A stretch of 34,507 nt of DNA from Chamaesiphon sp. 336R_metabinner_41 (lineage in GTDB: Bacteria; Cyanobacteriota; Cyanobacteriia; Cyanobacteriales; Chamaesiphonaceae). The position numbers and the translations under genes were made by a program. Shown in pieces: positions 1 to 8,590 of the stretch; positions within the stretch are counted from its first letter, which is position 1, and each line of letters begins with the position of its first letter. The notes under the pieces are model-generated. The model had not been told where the DNA came from. It did no database searches and saw only the letters and a list, made by a program, of their open reading frames with translations. Location of the stretch: assembly GCA_025359915.1 (NCBI GenBank), contig JANYDE010000138.1, positions 1 to 34,507 on the forward strand, given 5' to 3'.

Positions 1-132
1 TCTGACTGGGGGCGGGATCTGTTTGCTGATGTTCGGTCAATTGTCAATACTGGCAAACGACAAGGTTTATCCGCTTTTGAATCCATTCTTAATGCCTTAA
101 ACCCCTTGGAATCCTTGTTTCCTCTGAGTTGA
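1..132 (+). CDS. C-terminal tail of a probable transposase (5' end outside the window)
   Basis: An open frame runs from base 1 to a TGA at 130-132 and encodes 43 residues, beginning SDWGRDLFADVRSIVNTGKR. The tail recalls the C-termini of IS66-like transposases (a helical stretch of the kind 'V..TGKRQG'), but no catalytic residue lies inside the window, so the family assignment is an inference. Its last 36 bases overlap, on the opposite strand, the 3' end of the remnant at 97-507, which fits an insertion-sequence end abutting a damaged gene. It could equally be the end of an unrelated gene. Confidence 0.35.
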   Translation, partial: SDWGRDLFADVRSIVNTGKRQGLSAFESILNALNPLESLFPLS

Positions 133-507
133 GCAATTACCTTTAATTAATGCAGTGTTCTTAACTGCGATCTGGATGTGAGCTAAATCGAAAATTGCCG
201 AACTGGGAAACATATTCTCACCTTCGACAAATATGGCTCTAATGGCTTCCATCTCTTGTCCTTGGCTCCGTAGTAATTCGGTAGCGTAGTTAAAGAAAGC
301 ACAGTCTAAGCGATGAGCTTTTGAGAGGGTGGGATTTTGTTTGGGTAAAGGTCTTTCGAATCGTTGATACCCTTCTCTAAATGAATTGTAGACAATTTTC
401 AGTGGTGGAAACCACTTGATGTCGAGTAAATCGATGCAGTTCTCAAGTTGAATAGTGGCGCGAATGACGGCGGGATGTTGTGGGTGCTGTTGGGTTGCCC
501 ACTGCAT
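97..507 (-). pseudogene. N-terminally truncated hypothetical protein, DUF3990-like remnant
   Basis: The 136-residue frame has the look of the C-terminal two thirds of a cyanobacterial protein family with segments such as AVIRATIQLENCIDLLDI, HRLDCAFFNYATELL and HIQIAVKN..LIKG. In that family, which I associate with DUF3990-like or ADP-ribosyl-type proteins from memory, a 'YHGT' N-terminal portion precedes these segments. Here the frame upstream of the ATG is open only to a TAA at 535-537, and the next gene begins at 624, so the N-terminal portion is missing. The last dozen codons overlap the antisense of the transposase-like tail. It is probably a remnant. I cannot exclude a short expressed protein. 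Confidence 0.4.
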
Positions 508-623
508 TGCTCTGTAGGGTGCATCGATGACATCTTACAGACCGACCACAGGTTAATTTTACCCGCTGGCTGAGTACACTACAGATACGCGATCGATACC
601 AACAGATACACCCACGACAAACA

Positions 624-1664
624 ATGGCAATTCAGATCTGGCAACCAGGGGATAAAATCAAAAACGATCGATTCCATATCCTCAAGCAATTGGGAACGGG
701 TGGTTTTGGGATTACCTATCTGGCTGAAGACACCAGTAAAAAACAGCAGATTGTCATTAAAACCCTCAACGCCAATCAGCAGAGTCAATCAGACTTTGCC
801 CATAAGCAGGAGAACTTCGTTAATGAGGGCTTGATGCTCAAAACATTCAACCATCCCCACATCGTCAAAGTCTACGAACTGATTCAAGCTGGGGATTTGT
901 GGGGCTTGGTGATGCAATATATCCCTGGGGAAGATTTGGCTGACTATATCATTGCCAATGGGCGGCTGGGTGAGGCTGAAGCACTGCGCTATGTTGACCA
1001 AATCGCCCAAGCTCTGGATTGCGTCCATCAGCAGAAGTTTTTTCACCGCGATGTCAAACCGCATAATATAATGTTGCGACAGGATCGGGGTGAAGCGGTA
1101 TTGATTGACTTTGGCATCGCCAAGGAATTTGTCGATCTCGAAACCATTTATTTATCCAATAGTCTGGGTACGGAACTCTACAAACCCATCGAACAATACG
1201 AAAAACGCGGTCAATTCGGAGCCTACACCGATATTTATGCCCTAGCTGTGACTCTGTATCATTTACTAACTGGATCGGCTCCAGGCGGTGGTTCGCCGCT
1301 ATATACGTCGAAGGCGAGGAAGGATGCTCAGGATAAGGGATGGGGTGCAAATTTAGAGGAACATTTGTGGGGTGAGTTGGCAAAGGCTGGGGTAAGTAAG
1401 AGAACTCAAGCGGCAATTAAGGCGGGGATGGAAATAGAACCGAGTCAACGTCCTCAGACTATGACGGCGTTTCGAGAGTTGTTGGGTTTGGTAAAGGATG
1501 CAGTAGTAGAGATCGAAAGTGAATCATATCTTGGGGAAACATATTTTGAATATGAGAAGAGAATATTAAATAAAATATTGGAATGGCACAAAGCTGACTG
1601 CCTGACACAAGTACCTCTAATCCTTGCCCAGCAACGATCGTATCCTTACATCACAATTGACTAA
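624..1664 (+). CDS. Serine/threonine protein kinase (PknB/Hanks type)
   Basis: A soluble Hanks-type kinase of 346 residues that phosphorylates Ser/Thr on unknown substrates. All core motifs are present: the Gly loop GTGGFG at residues 24-29, the ATP-anchoring Lys46 in VIK, the catalytic loop HRDVKPHN with Asp143, and DFG at 162-164. The activation-segment APE is replaced by KPIEQY, a common cyanobacterial variant. The kinase domain ends near residue 290. The remaining 55 residues carry no recognised domain and no membrane segment, and may be frame-damaged (see 1621-1737). It heads a same-strand series with a TPR protein, an FHA-kinase and a one-TM protein, which suggests one signalling unit. 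The ATG at 624 sits 15 residues before the conserved start of the fold, so the start is plausible. Confidence 0.9.
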   Translation: MAIQIWQPGDKIKNDRFHILKQLGTGGFGITYLAEDTSKKQQIVIKTLNANQQSQSDFAHKQENFVNEGLMLKTFNHPHIVKVYELIQAGDLWGLVMQYIPGEDLADYIIANGRLGEAEALRYVDQIAQALDCVHQQKFFHRDVKPHNIMLRQDRGEAVLIDFGIAKEFVDLETIYLSNSLGTELYKPIEQYEKRGQFGAYTDIYALAVTLYHLLTGSAPGGGSPLYTSKARKDAQDKGWGANLEEHLWGELAKAGVSKRTQAAIKAGMEIEPSQRPQTMTAFRELLGLVKDAVVEIESESYLGETYFEYEKRILNKILEWHKADCLTQVPLILAQQRSYPYITID

Positions 1665-1737
1665 ATTATCGGCTCAAAGCCTTAATTTACCGTGGTGGAT
1701 CGATGCCAATTTTACGAAAAATCAGGGTTTCAGATAG
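1621..1737 (+). other. Possible frameshifted C-terminal remnant of the upstream kinase
   Basis: The frame one base ahead of the kinase is open from 1621 to a TAG at 1735-1737. It reads like real protein, with segments such as ILTSQLTKLSAQSLNLPWW followed by IDANF. This stretch straddles the kinase stop at 1662-1664 and the start of the next gene at 1703. It suggests that a base was lost or gained near 1600-1660 and that the kinase once ended at about 1737. The evidence is only compositional, because no homologue could be aligned. Confidence 0.3.
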
Positions 1738-2557
1738 ATGTGTCAGGCAGTCAGGGCACAAAGAAGAAGAGACTATTAATAGTTGTAGTCATTCCTTAGC
1801 ATTTGACCAAAATCATTCTTATAGTTGTGATGATAGTAGCAATACACAGGATAAATCAGAAAGATATAAGCAGGCTATTGATAGTTATGACCGTATACTA
1901 GAAATCCAACCTAAAGACAGTATGGTTCATTATTTAAAAGGGAACACTCTATATGAATGGGGTAGATGTGAAGAGGCTATTGTCAGTTACGATCGTGCTC
2001 TAGAATGTGATGATAATTACTCTGATGTTTGGTATAGTCGCGGTAATATACTGTGTGAACTAGGCAGACATGAAGAAGCTAATCTCAGCTACGATCGCGC
2101 TTTTGAAATGGAGCCAGACTATTATTATTGGCAGATTCGCGGTAATAATCTGGAGAAGATAGGTAGATACCAAGAGGCTGTCATTAGTTATGATCGTGCT
2201 CTGGAGGTAAAACCAAATGATTATTTTATTTGGTATCTTCGTGGAAATGCACTGGGAAAATTAGGTAAATATGAAGAAGCTATTACTAGCTACGATAAAA
2301 TTCTGGAGATAGATATAGACAAACGTTTTACAGAAATAAATCACGAGGATGTAGAAATAGAAGAAATGCGATCTGACTATTATATCGCATCTGTTTTTCG
2401 TGGAAATGCACTGGAAAAACTAGATAAATATGAAGAAGCTATTGCTAGCTACGATCGCGCTTTAGAATTCGATCCTGATAATCCTGAAGCTATTGAAAAA
2501 CGTCAGATAATAGTAGACAAAATAGATAAATCTAGAGGCTATAGAATAATGCACTGA
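1703..2557 (+). CDS. Tetratricopeptide-repeat (TPR) protein
   Basis: A 284-residue protein dominated by about six TPR units of 34 residues, each with a core like YEEAI.SYDRALE followed by a Pro/Asp turn and G..L..LG+. TPR arrays are protein-binding scaffolds. It is cytoplasmic, since no signal peptide is seen. Repeats begin near residue 50. The first 45 residues are low in structure, rich in Ser, His and Cys, and overlap the possible frameshifted end of the kinase gene, so the ATG at 1703 is uncertain. There is no other in-frame ATG before the third repeat, and only a weak GGTGG precedes it. An insert rich in Asp/Glu (about residues 208-225) separates the last two repeats. It lies 7 bases upstream of the FHA-kinase and is probably cotranscribed with it. 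Confidence 0.8.
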   Translation: MPILRKIRVSDRCVRQSGHKEEETINSCSHSLAFDQNHSYSCDDSSNTQDKSERYKQAIDSYDRILEIQPKDSMVHYLKGNTLYEWGRCEEAIVSYDRALECDDNYSDVWYSRGNILCELGRHEEANLSYDRAFEMEPDYYYWQIRGNNLEKIGRYQEAVISYDRALEVKPNDYFIWYLRGNALGKLGKYEEAITSYDKILEIDIDKRFTEINHEDVEIEEMRSDYYIASVFRGNALEKLDKYEEAIASYDRALEFDPDNPEAIEKRQIIVDKIDKSRGYRIMH

Positions 2558-2564
2558 AATTTTT

Positions 2565-3965
2565 ATGACTGTTACTCTTACTATTGTTAATGGACAGCTA
2601 AAAGGCAAATCTTATAGATTCGACTCTCGCAATATTTGCTGGGCGGGTAGAGATTCTAATTGTAAAATTCAGTTTCCAGAAGATCGCGAGCATGGACAAG
2701 TATCCCGCCTCCACTGTTTGCTCGATATCGATCCGCCCAAAATTTCGGTACGCGATTTCAATAGTAAACATGGCACCTATGTCGATGCCATCCTCGTCGG
2801 CAAGCGGGAAAGCGGACAAGCTGCGCCGCAAGGGATGAATGCTGATGTCAAACCAGTTGAGAAAAATCTGTACTCAGGCAATATCATCGGCATCGGCAAC
2901 GTCCATATCAAAGTCACTATTAGCGGCGAACAGCCCGACTATTCGCCCCCACCCATCGCCAAACCACCCACAGCCATGCGACTCGTGGCAGATAAAGCGA
3001 TCTCATTTATCAAAAACTGGTTAGAAATCCCAGATCGCACCCCAGCCAGTCAGCGCGAACAACAGGCGATCGGCGGTTATAAAATAGTCAATGAGATTGG
3101 TGCAGGTGGATACGGACAGGTGTTTCTCGCTGAAAATAAGCAAGGTAAACAACTGGCGATTAAGGTGATGTTGGCGGAGGCGGTGGCGACTCCAGCGAAG
3201 GTGAAGATGTTCGAGCGCGAAATCGATAATGCCAAAGCTCTCAATCATCCCAATGTCGTCCGTCTCACCGATAATGGTTTCGATCCGGCCAATAACTGCT
3301 TATTCTATGCGATGGAATACTGTACGGGGGAAAACCTCAGCACCTTTATCCAAAAAATGGGCGGGATTCTCGATTTACCCCTCGCCAAGCGGATTATTTT
3401 TCAGATCCTCGATGGCTTGGAATATACCCACAATGCTGAAATTCCTTACGTGCGGTTGGCTGATGGCAGCTTTGGCAAAGGTATCGGCTTAGTTCATCGC
3501 GATCTCAAGCCGCTTAACATTATGATCTCGAATACCAATCTCGGTCAAATTGCCAAAATTGGCGACTTTGGTTTAGCCAAAGCGTTCGACATGGCAGGAT
3601 TGAGCGGACATACGATGAGCGGCGATGGTTTTCGCGGTACCCCGCATTTTATGTGTCGCAAGCAAGTTTTGGAGTTTCAACAGGCAAAGCCAGAAGTAGA
3701 TATCTGGGCGGCAGCGGCTTGTTTGTACTATATGCTGACAAATCAGTATCCCCGCAAATTTGGCAAGGGCGAAGGCTGGGAGGTGTTATTAGAGCGCGAT
3801 GTAATTCCGATTCGCGATCGAAATCCCGCTATACCAGCACCTTTAGCCATAGTAATCGATCGAGCATTACAAGAAGGCTCCAAGACATCAACCACCCTTC
3901 ACTATCAACGGGTACAAGATTTCAAAGCCGATCTCGCGATCGCCTTCACCGAAATTTTGGATTAA
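2565..3965 (+). CDS. FHA-domain serine/threonine protein kinase
   Basis: A 466-residue two-domain signalling protein. Residues about 5-115 form an FHA phosphothreonine-binding domain with GRDS at 28-31, SRLH at 47-50 and N66..HG at 69-70. A Pro-rich linker (about 125-145) leads to a Hanks kinase with Gly loop GAGGYG from 179, Lys200, HRDLKPLN with Asp313, and DFG from 334. The APE region is the variant GTPHFMCRKQ. No membrane helix is present. An FHA domain fused to its own kinase suggests binding to autophosphorylated or partner kinases, possibly the kinase at 624-1664. The ATG lies 7 bases after the TPR stop, with no strong ribosome-binding site, so translational coupling is likely. Confidence 0.95.
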   Translation: MTVTLTIVNGQLKGKSYRFDSRNICWAGRDSNCKIQFPEDREHGQVSRLHCLLDIDPPKISVRDFNSKHGTYVDAILVGKRESGQAAPQGMNADVKPVEKNLYSGNIIGIGNVHIKVTISGEQPDYSPPPIAKPPTAMRLVADKAISFIKNWLEIPDRTPASQREQQAIGGYKIVNEIGAGGYGQVFLAENKQGKQLAIKVMLAEAVATPAKVKMFEREIDNAKALNHPNVVRLTDNGFDPANNCLFYAMEYCTGENLSTFIQKMGGILDLPLAKRIIFQILDGLEYTHNAEIPYVRLADGSFGKGIGLVHRDLKPLNIMISNTNLGQIAKIGDFGLAKAFDMAGLSGHTMSGDGFRGTPHFMCRKQVLEFQQAKPEVDIWAAAACLYYMLTNQYPRKFGKGEGWEVLLERDVIPIRDRNPAIPAPLAIVIDRALQEGSKTSTTLHYQRVQDFKADLAIAFTEILD

Positions 3966-3979
3966 CGCCACCCCACCAC

Positions 3980-4090
3980 AACCTGTAGGGGTGCCCTTAA
4001 TGGGTACCCTCACCATCTTGAACATAGCACCAGATTATTTGTGCGATCAATGTTGGTGAGGGCGGGCATGAAGCACCGCCCCTACAGGTT
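3980..4090. repeat. MITE-like palindromic element (111 bp)
   Basis: The ends are perfect 12-base inverted repeats, AACCTGTAGGGG at 3980-3991 and CCCCTACAGGTT at 4079-4090. Inner arms also pair (CCCTCACCA near 4007-4015 with TGGTGAGGG near 4054-4062), so the whole can fold into one long imperfect hairpin. It encodes nothing and fills the gap between the FHA-kinase and the one-TM protein. Such CCTGTAGGGG palindromes are common between cyanobacterial genes. It may also act as a transcription attenuator inside this operon. Confidence 0.75.
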
Positions 4091-4116
4091 AACTGTATTC
4101 CCCCAAACATAAAAAA

Positions 4117-4656
4117 ATGGAACCCGACGAAACGAAATCTATCCAACAGCCTGAATCACCTACTCTAAATCAGACAGATAGCAAAACACCTCCAACTATC
4201 CAGATTGGCATCTCGCCCCTGCCACAACAATCGTCTAGTGGTGAATTCGATCGTCAACCTGGATTTTGGGAAGGATTAAGATTACCAGCGAAAAGAGTTG
4301 GAACGATCTTATTTCTCCTATTGATTTTACTGCTAATCGGATCTGGATTATTTAATCTAGCGAAAAGTGTACTCGATAGCTTAACAGCTAAGAAACCACA
4401 AATGACGAGCCAAACCACTGAGCAAATTCAGCCTAATATCCCTGCAACTACGAGTAGTGATAAAAATAATTGTACTGATTTACCTACCCGTATGAGTAAG
4501 GCGAAAATAACCAGCCAGCAAGTGGATAAGGTATTTTATCAAACATATCCCGATCGAGTAAATAAGCCGCTAGCTGATACAACAGTCGATCGAGCTTTAC
4601 GGCAAGAATGGTGTGGGGTTTCCAATAAATTAATCGAGCAAAAACTAACTAAATAA
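4117..4656 (+). CDS. Single-pass membrane protein of unknown function
   Basis: A 179-residue protein. Residues 1-60 are polar and rich in Pro/Gln/Ser. A hydrophobic helix (about 66-88, core ILFLLLILLLIGSGLF) follows, then a Thr/Gln-rich linker and a compact C-terminal segment of about 60 residues with two cysteines (one in NCTDLP, one in EWCGVS) that could pair. No catalytic motif is recognised. The C-terminal segment (VFYQTYPDRVNKPL..) looks conserved-domain-like. It follows two kinases on the same strand, separated by the palindromic element, so it may be a kinase target or sensor. That is inference from position only. Confidence 0.7.
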   Translation: MEPDETKSIQQPESPTLNQTDSKTPPTIQIGISPLPQQSSSGEFDRQPGFWEGLRLPAKRVGTILFLLLILLLIGSGLFNLAKSVLDSLTAKKPQMTSQTTEQIQPNIPATTSSDKNNCTDLPTRMSKAKITSQQVDKVFYQTYPDRVNKPLADTTVDRALRQEWCGVSNKLIEQKLTK

Positions 4657-4690
4657 AATTGAGATAATATGTATTGCAATGGAGAACATC

Positions 4691-5015
4691 CTAGCATATT
4701 TCTTTGTCATTATCTATAATTAAGATGTCGATCGCTCTTCAGATCTAAATCTTCTTGAATTGTATTAACTAATCGTGTATCACCAACCGCGCCCTGTAAA
4801 GCAATTGATAACTCATCACCCTCTAAAAATTTAGGAACTGGTACTTGTCGATTTAGTTCATCATTATGAGAAAATGTCTTGGGGATTAGTTCATCCCAGA
4901 ATGAATCTACTTGCGATCTTTTTTCGATCTGCTTTATCCCCTGATATTTGAGCAACTTAATCAAGAATGCGATGTCTTGAGCACCTTCTGTCAGAAGATA
5001 ACAATATTTGGTCAC
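4691..5015 (-). pseudogene. Frameshifted TOPRIM-like protein (DUF3226/DUF4435 type), partner of the ATPase
   Basis: The GTG start at 5013-5015 lies 2 bases after the ATPase stop. The frame gives 101 residues beginning MTKYCYLLTEGAQDIAFL, typical of the N-terminal part (TEG..D..F) of TOPRIM-like proteins of roughly 200 or more residues. It ends at a TAA at 4710-4712. In the next frame, starting at 4726, the sequence reads ILIIDNDKEIC before a TAG at 4691-4693, which matches the TOPRIM hydrophobic strand plus DxD metal-binding motif. A single-base shift just before the active site therefore broke the gene, and the rest of the domain is lost. The product is probably an inactive nuclease or primase-like partner. 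Family naming is from memory. Confidence 0.7.
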
Positions 5016-5017
5016 TA

Positions 5018-6169
5018 TTACCTCACATCCAATCCACGATTCGATCGCAGTCTTTGCAGCAATTCTCCAGCGAACCTTTGTGGTGGTTTGTTATTATCAT
5101 TCAACCTAAAAGCGACTACTTCATCTTTTTCGCTGTCTGCGTCAAGCATTGCATCCACGGCTTCTAGACTATGAGTTGTGACGAAAAGCTGTGTTTTGTT
5201 TATTTTACAAGCTTTAATTAACCAAGTAAATACTTGACTCAGAGCTGAGAAATGAATAGAAGTTTCAATTTCGTCAATTAAAAATATACCATTTTTAGCT
5301 AATGGAAGTGTTAATGCAATTAGTAGCATTTTCTTGAGTCCATCCCCAAATGTATAAAAAGGTGCAAGTCCTAGCTTTCGATGTTCTATATATAAGCTCG
5401 ATCTATTTTGAGAGGTAGCGAGAACATGAAGGTCTAAAATTTCTGGATCGAATAATTTTACGACTTCTAGTAAATCATTTTTTGTACCTTCTTTTGTGAT
5501 CTGTGTGAGTCTAAGTGCTAGAATAACATCTGACGAAAAATATGAAGGATACACTGTTACATGATTTACTAATGCTTTGCCTCGCGACCTTTTGCGCTGA
5601 ACAAATCGCTCATCTTCCCAGAACTGGAAAGTTTCTTCAATTTCATAATCAAAAAGCTTTGGTTGACCATCGGTAGGTGCGGTCGATAAAACCTCCAGCT
5701 CAATGCCAGATCTCGCATATTCCGTTTCTAATGTATTTACATCTTCAGCTTCGATAGATGGATCTTCCTCATCAGCACTATCAGCTTTCTCAGCACCAAT
5801 ACTGTAGATTTCTGAAATAGTTGCTAGAACAGAAATATTGATATTTCCACTGGCATTAATTTCTATTTCTCCTTGATATTGTTGTCGAGCCTTTAGATCG
5901 TTACTTTCTTGTGGAAATAGCCATTTTATTGATTCTAAGCTAGGACGTAGAGCAGTAGGTGCTCTACCAATATTGAGCCGTCGTTCTGATGTGCCAATCC
6001 ATTGAAATGGATCGAGTGGATTACAGACAATCGAAATGGCTTCTAGAATAGTAGTCTTACCAGAATTATTCTTACCCACCAAAATATTAACCCAACCTAA
6101 ATCTGACAAATTGAGTCCTTTTAACCCGCGAAAACTATTAATTTGTAAATTTTGGATAACGGGATTCAT
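5018..6169 (-). CDS. AAA/ABC-type ATPase of the OLD-like (AAA_15/AAA_21) group
   Basis: A 383-residue ATPase. The start (NLQINSFRGLKGLNL) and Walker A GKNNSGKT at residues 32-39 are typical of OLD/RecF-like ATPases. Walker B FLIDEIETSIH lies near residues 293-303 and the switch His in TTHSLEA near 330. There is an acidic insert (about 135-165). It has no TOPRIM domain of its own; that function would come from the adjacent downstream gene, 2 bases away, now frameshifted. Paired ATPase and TOPRIM genes occur in anti-phage systems (the OLD, Gabija and PARIS types), so a defence role is a reasonable inference, not shown. The protein itself looks intact. The start ATG at 6167-6169 fits the conserved N-terminus. 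Confidence 0.9.
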   Translation of the reverse strand: MNPVIQNLQINSFRGLKGLNLSDLGWVNILVGKNNSGKTTILEAISIVCNPLDPFQWIGTSERRLNIGRAPTALRPSLESIKWLFPQESNDLKARQQYQGEIEINASGNINISVLATISEIYSIGAEKADSADEEDPSIEAEDVNTLETEYARSGIELEVLSTAPTDGQPKLFDYEIEETFQFWEDERFVQRKRSRGKALVNHVTVYPSYFSSDVILALRLTQITKEGTKNDLLEVVKLFDPEILDLHVLATSQNRSSLYIEHRKLGLAPFYTFGDGLKKMLLIALTLPLAKNGIFLIDEIETSIHFSALSQVFTWLIKACKINKTQLFVTTHSLEAVDAMLDADSEKDEVVAFRLNDNNKPPQRFAGELLQRLRSNRGLDVR

Positions 6170-6244
6170 TAATGTGGGTCGGATTACCTAAAGCTTTGGT
6201 AGATCCAGATATATCTAGTTATACTGCCGATCGAGACTATTGGA

Positions 6245-6273
6245 AACCCTTGTAGGGATTAGCTACAGGGGTT
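6245..6273 (-). terminator. Hairpin downstream of the truncated chlH copy
   Basis: AACCCTTGTAG (6245-6255) and CTACAGGGGTT (6263-6273) form an 11-base stem with one G-U-type mismatch and a 7-base loop. It lies 36 bases past the chlH-like stop and 75 bases before the ATPase start. There is only a short T tract after it on the minus strand, so it is a weak terminator at best. It resembles half of the CCTGTAGGGG palindromes found elsewhere in the window. Confidence 0.45.
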
Positions 6274-6308
6274 AAGTCAGATGATCTAGGTCTTGAATCA
6301 GCTATTTT

Positions 6309-8588
6309 CTACTCAACACCCTCAATTCGGTCTTCAACCTCCTGATAGAGGTCACGGAGCATATCCAAATTCTCATCACTAGTCTCCCAATAACCGCGTC
6401 CATTGACTTCCAACAGCGTCGAAACAATCTTACGGAACGAATTAGGATTGAGATCCATCAACCGCTTACACATTTCCTTATCCTTAATAAACGTGTCATT
6501 GGTTTCCTCATAAATCCAATTATCCACCGCTCCGGCTGTCGCACTCCAACCACTGGTATTGACTAAGCGTTTCGAGAGTTCCCGTACACCTTCATAACCA
6601 TGAGAGAGCATTCCCTCATACCATTTTGGATTGAGTAACTTCGTCCGCGCATCTAGTCGGACAGTCTCTGAGAGGGTGCGAACTTGAGCATTAGCCGTCG
6701 TGGTGTCGGCGATGAAGGACGTAGGCGTTTTGCCATCTGCCCGCAGGTTGGCGACGATTTTGGTGGGGTCTGAGTCGTAGTAGTGAGATACATCGGTCAG
6801 ACTGATTTCGGAGGAATCGAGGTTTTGGAAGGTGACATCGGCTGTTTTGAGGGAGGTCTCAAAGATGGCGCGGTTTTGTTCCATTGTGCCAGGATTATCG
6901 GCACTGAAGGCGAAGGATTTGCGTCCGAGGTACATTTCTTGCAGTTCGGCTTCGTTCTCCCAGGTGCCATTTTCTACTGCCAGGTTGATGTTGGAGGAGT
7001 AGGAACCAGAGGCATTGGAGAAGACGCGGGTGGCGGCTTGACGCAGGTTAATTCCCATCTCTTCGGCTTGGACTAGAGCATGTTTGCGGATGAAGTTCAT
7101 TTCTAATGGTTCATCGGCTTCTGCTGCCATTTTGACGGCTTGGTCGAGCAGGTTCATTTGGTTGATGAATAGGTCGCGGAAGACACCGGAACAGTTGATG
7201 ACGACATCGATGCGGGGACGACCGAGTTCTTCGAGGGAGATCATTTGGAGTTTGTTGATCCGTCCGAGCGCGTCCGGGACCGGTTTTACGCCGACCATCC
7301 ACATGATTTGGGCGAGGGATTCGCCGTAGGTTTTGATGTTGTCTGTACCCCAGAGGACGCAAGCGATCGTTTCGGGATATTGTCCGTTATTATCGCGCAT
7401 TTGTCGATCGAGTAACCGATCCACAACAACTTTCGCTGATTTAACGGCGGCTTCGGTGGGGATGGATTGAGGATCGAGGGCGTGCATGTTCTTACCTGTG
7501 GGTAAGACATCGGGGTTGCGGATTGGGTCGCCACCTGGCCCTGGGAGGATGTATTCACCGCCTAATCCTTGCAGGAGTGCGCCGAGTTCGTTGTCAGCGC
7601 AGACTTGGGTGAGGCAGAATTCCAGGTAGTCGAAGAGGGGTTTGATTTCGTCGAGGTTGACGTTTTTGTAGCCGGATGCGTAGAGGGATTCGACCCAGGC
7701 TGCTTTTTTACCGACGTTGAAGATGTTTAGTTTGGACATCAGGGAAACTCGTCCTTCGGTATCCACTTGGGAACTGACGATGGCGGCGACGGCTTCGCGG
7801 ACGGCGAGGGTGATGTCTTGTAAGAGTTGGACATCTTCGAGGATGCCACGATCGTTACTTTGATACACTTGGTCTAGGTCACGTCCTAAGCTTTCGGCGA
7901 TAATCCGAGGTAAGCCTTTGATTCCTTCTTCTTCGCGATCGAGTGATGCTATATTTACGAGGGTGGCGACTGCTTCTTCGGCTGTGGGTGGTTTGCCGAC
8001 TACGTGCAAGCCGCAGGGGAGGAGGCGGGATTCGATTTCCATCAGACGGCTGTAGACGGAGCCGATGATATTATCCCGTTCTTCGATGTTCATTGTGCCT
8101 GCATCGATTTCGGGGATGTTGATGTCTTTATCGAGGTTGCAAATCCGCGCTTTGTCCATAATTGTGTTGGCGATTTGCACGCCGCGCCCGCTTTCCCGTA
8201 AGGCTTGGTAGGAGCCGACGAGTTCGCCGAGTTCTTGTAAGCCTTTGTATAATCCAGCGTTTTCGGCGGGTGGGGTGAGGTATGAGATGGTTTCGGCGTA
8301 GGAACGACGTTTGGCGATGGTGGCTTCGCTGGGATTATTGGCGGCGTAGTAGTAGAGGTTCGGAATGTTGCCGATTAAGCTGTCGGGGAAGCAGTCGTTG
8401 GACATACCCATTTGCTTACCTGGCATAAATTCCAGGGAACCGTGGGTGCCGAAGTGGAGGACTGCATCTGCTTCCCAGACTTTTTCGAGGTAGGTATAGT
8501 AGGCAGCGAAACCGTGGTGGGGACTGGCGGAACGGGAGAATAGTAACCGCATTGGGTCGCCTTTTCCTCGGAACTTTCTGTAATCCAA
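6309..8588 (-). pseudogene. chlH: Magnesium chelatase subunit H, 5'-truncated second copy
   Basis: This encodes the C-terminal 751 or so residues of ChlH (from [17 protein letters not shown]), collinear with residues of the intact copy at 15375-19379. The N-terminal ~585 residues, including much of the porphyrin-binding region, are absent. They are replaced by about 8 unrelated codons starting at a TTG (8586-8588). I count 19 substitutions against the intact copy over the shared part, most clustered between about 7690 and 8180, and no indels. The frame is intact and ends with TAG where the full gene has TAA. It follows two unknown genes by 2 bases, so it could still be transcribed with them. 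A functional chelatase subunit is unlikely. It is probably a broken paralogue kept similar by gene conversion. Confidence 0.8.
6310..8563. repeat. 2.25-kb direct duplication, partner at 15376-17629
   Basis: The bases 6310-8563 match 15376-17629 in the same orientation with a constant offset of 9066 and no gap that I can find. Homology ends on one side exactly at the stop codon and on the other at GGGTCGCCTT (8554-8563 and 17620-17629). Long near-identical tracts (for example about 6380-6555 and 6670-6798) alternate with tracts rich in silent changes (for example 6311-6375 and 6556-6670). Direct repeats of this length can recombine and delete the 9 kb between them. Confidence 0.85.
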
Positions 8589-8590
8589 AT

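Noticed and set aside
3653-3988. Alternative frame within the FHA-kinase gene
   Set aside because: The overlapping kinase is strongly supported by its motifs; the other frame is Ser/Arg-rich, as expected for a shadow.
6171-6254. Short plus-strand frame (about 27 codons) with protein-like residues (VDPDISSYTADRDYW) ending in TAG
   Set aside because: Too short, no ribosome-binding site and no recognised family; lies in the gap between the chlH copy and the ATPase. Possibly a gene remnant, but not supportable.
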